Part shown: in pieces, positions 34,828 through 36,340 of the stretch
Layout of the letters: the number at the start of each line of letters is the position of its first letter
Position numbering within the stretch: position 1 is the stretch's first letter
Virus record (IMG/VR): IMGVR_UViG_3300042509_000399
Coordinates: 1-36,340 of that record
Direction: 5' to 3' (one strand)
Length of the DNA: 36,340 nucleotides
Source: a virus
Made by a program: the position numbers and the translations under genes
Notes under the pieces: model-generated
What the model saw: only the letters and a program-made list of their open reading frames with translations
What the model was told of the DNA's origin: nothing
Database searches by the model: none

Positions 34828-36340
34828 ATGGCTACATTCGACCTACTAGATGCCGTGCTTCCCGAGGAGGGGTGGTTCTGCGTCATCGGTATTAAGAACG
34901 AGATAGCTTGGCAAAAACTTGTAGAGACTAGAGCAGAGGCAGATGAAGTAGCTAGGGATTATTTGGATGGTGAACGCGATGTGTATTTCGGCTGCGCTAA
35001 GTATGGCACTGGCGAGAACCGCAAAGCAGACAACGCCAAGTATTTCAAAGCAGTTTGGCTCGACATAGACTGCGGCCCCACTAAGGGTGTACCCAACGCC
35101 AAAGGCAAGATTGACGGGTACATCGATCAGGAGACAGGGCTGCAAGAGCTACGGCGCTTTTGCAAAACTATAGGTTTACCCAAGCCAGTGCTCGTTAACT
35201 CGGGGCGCGGCATCCATGTGTATTGGCCTTTGACGGAGACTATCGATAAAGATCGGTGGTGGCCTCTGGCACTACGCATGAAAGAGCTGTGCGGTATTCA
35301 TAACCTGATCGTCGATCCGGCTGTATTTGACGTAGCGCGGGTGCTGCGCATACCGGGGACGCTGAACTATAAAGATGATCCACCCAAGCCGGTGGAGGTG
35401 TTGTCGTCGGCGGAACCCGTCTCTGCTGACGAGCTTACTAAAATTATTGGCGTCTCTGAAGAAACGTCGAAGTCGTTTTTCCCTAAGCGTAAGGGCCCTC
35501 CGTCTGCATTGACTATGGCTCTCATGAAGAACCGCACGGCATCGTTCAAGACGATCATGCTTAAGACGGCACAGGGGGAAGGCTGCAATCAGCTGCTGCA
35601 CTGCTACCAAAACCAAGACAGTATTGACTACAACCTCTGGCGCTCCGGCTTATCTATCGCGGCATTCTGCGAGGATGCGCAATCTGCTGCGCACAAGTTA
35701 TCGAGTAAGTATCCGGGCTATGACGCGAGTGAAGTAGACGAGAAGCTACATAACCTACAGACCACAGGTGGGCCGCATCACTGCGAGACCTTTGAACGCT
35801 GGAACCCCGGCGGCTGCGAAGACTGTCAGTACAAGGGCAAGATCACGTCGCCTATTAGTCTTGGCAAAGAAATAGCAAAAGCTGAAGCTACTGATGGCGC
35901 TTACGAAGTTGAGGTCGAGGACGAAGAAGGCGAAGTCACCCCGCTCTTCATCCCTGAGTTTCCGTACCCATATGTACGAGGCAAAAAGGGCGGTATCTAT
36001 CGAGAGGTGATGGGCGAACCCGACCCAGTGCTGGTCTATGAGCATGACTTATATGTGCACAAGCGCATGTACGACCCGGATATGGGGGAGCTTGCTCTGA
36101 TCAGGCTACACCTACCGCACGACGGTATGAAGGAGTTCAGCATCCCAGCGTCAGCACTGGCGGGGAAGGATGAGCCTAAGAAATTACTAGCTGCTCAGGG
36201 TGTGTTGGCGCACAAAGCGCAGATGGACTCGGTTGTCAGCTTTCTAATTTCTTGCGCAAAGAACATGCAGGTTACAAAAAAGGCAGAGATTATGAGGACG
36301 CAGTTTGGCTGGGTAGATAAAGACAGCAAGTTTATTGTTG
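34828..36340 (+). CDS. Primase-helicase, N-terminal part (AEP/PrimPol-like then DUF927), runs off right edge
   Basis: At least 504 residues, open to the end. The N-terminal domain has VWLDIDCG (77-83; D79 and D81 as catalytic acids), VNSGRGIHVYW (123-133) and DPAVFDVARVLRIPGTLNYK, the archaeo-eukaryotic primase-like signature of phage PrimPols. A Cys/His patch (HHCETFERW; GGCEDCQYKG) may be a zinc site. The last visible residues (MRTQFGWVDKDSKFIV) begin a DUF927-type helicase-associated domain. It would prime and unwind DNA at the fork. It has no clear ribosome site, and no promoter is visible between it and the terminator. Confidence 0.88.
   Translation, partial: MATFDLLDAVLPEEGWFCVIGIKNEIAWQKLVETRAEADEVARDYLDGERDVYFGCAKYGTGENRKADNAKYFKAVWLDIDCGPTKGVPNAKGKIDGYIDQETGLQELRRFCKTIGLPKPVLVNSGRGIHVYWPLTETIDKDRWWPLALRMKELCGIHNLIVDPAVFDVARVLRIPGTLNYKDDPPKPVEVLSSAEPVSADELTKIIGVSEETSKSFFPKRKGPPSALTMALMKNRTASFKTIMLKTAQGEGCNQLLHCYQNQDSIDYNLWRSGLSIAAFCEDAQSAAHKLSSKYPGYDASEVDEKLHNLQTTGGPHHCETFERWNPGGCEDCQYKGKITSPISLGKEIAKAEATDGAYEVEVEDEEGEVTPLFIPEFPYPYVRGKKGGIYREVMGEPDPVLVYEHDLYVHKRMYDPDMGELALIRLHLPHDGMKEFSIPASALAGKDEPKKLLAAQGVLAHKAQMDSVVSFLISCAKNMQVTKKAEIMRTQFGWVDKDSKFIV

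Noticed and set aside
1-36340. tRNA genes, integrase or attachment site
   Set aside because: I saw no cloverleaf-like sequence, integrase motif or tRNA fragment; absence in this window does not exclude them elsewhere in the genome.

Overview
This window is part of the genome of a tailed, double-stranded DNA phage (Caudoviricetes). It carries a complete head-morphogenesis block (small and large terminase, portal, scaffold, major capsid protein) and a replication block (family A DNA polymerase, SNF2-like helicase, RecB/Cas4-like nuclease, VRR-NUC nuclease, ssDNA-binding protein, primase-helicase). The P22-type portal and family A polymerase fit a podovirus-like or small siphovirus-like phage. 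The base composition, sigma70-type promoters and family resemblances suggest a Gram-negative, probably aquatic proteobacterial host; that is inference. I see no integrase, tRNA, rRNA, CRISPR array or insertion sequence. The window cuts a gene at both ends.

Layout. About 1-13251 is the late arm, read leftward (minus strand). In transcription order it holds TerS, TerL, a cupin protein, portal, a small protein, a GroES-like co-chaperonin, scaffold, an unknown conserved protein, a beta-rich structural protein and the major capsid protein. After a bidirectional terminator and an opposite-strand 2-oxoglutarate oxygenase cassette come two small structural proteins, a DUF6321-like protein, a holin-like protein and a run of basic, low-complexity proteins. 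Four of those share a C-terminal tag. About 13252-15198 is a regulatory hub with an extended -10 leftward promoter, G-tracts, two small rightward genes, a terminator, a 29-bp direct repeat, a near-perfect 22-bp inverted repeat and an AT-rich field of CTTAACAAT repeats. About 15199-36340 is the early/middle arm, read rightward in tightly overlapping small genes.

The most striking feature is a 13-bp palindrome, CTAACAATGTTAG or its reverse complement CTAACATTGTTAG. I found 19 copies (14 exact, 5 with one mismatch) between 13.57 and 31.22 kb and none in the late arm. Copies lie between genes, over start codons, next to Shine-Dalgarno sequences and inside genes, where they give recurring peptides such as LTMLG or PNIV. 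Two strong extended -10 promoters (15091 and 17045) have -35 boxes inside a related palindrome, TTGACATTGTCAA, which shares the core ACATTGT; two more promoters (26931 and 32908) carry degenerate versions. This looks like an operator/stoperator network analogous to that of mycobacteriophage L5 but with a different sequence. A Cro/CI-type HTH protein (25049) and two other small HTH proteins are candidate binders.

Functional modules in the right arm are: a NinX-like/small-protein operon (15.2-17.2 kb); a MoxR AAA ATPase, a VWA/HExxH protein and a DUF3150-like protein in one operon (17.2-21.0 kb); conserved phage proteins of unknown function (21.0-24.1 kb); a regulator cluster (24.1-26.9 kb); and the replication/recombination block (27.0-36.3 kb). 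The last is interrupted by a promoter-terminator cassette for a 50-residue cysteine-rich lipoprotein.
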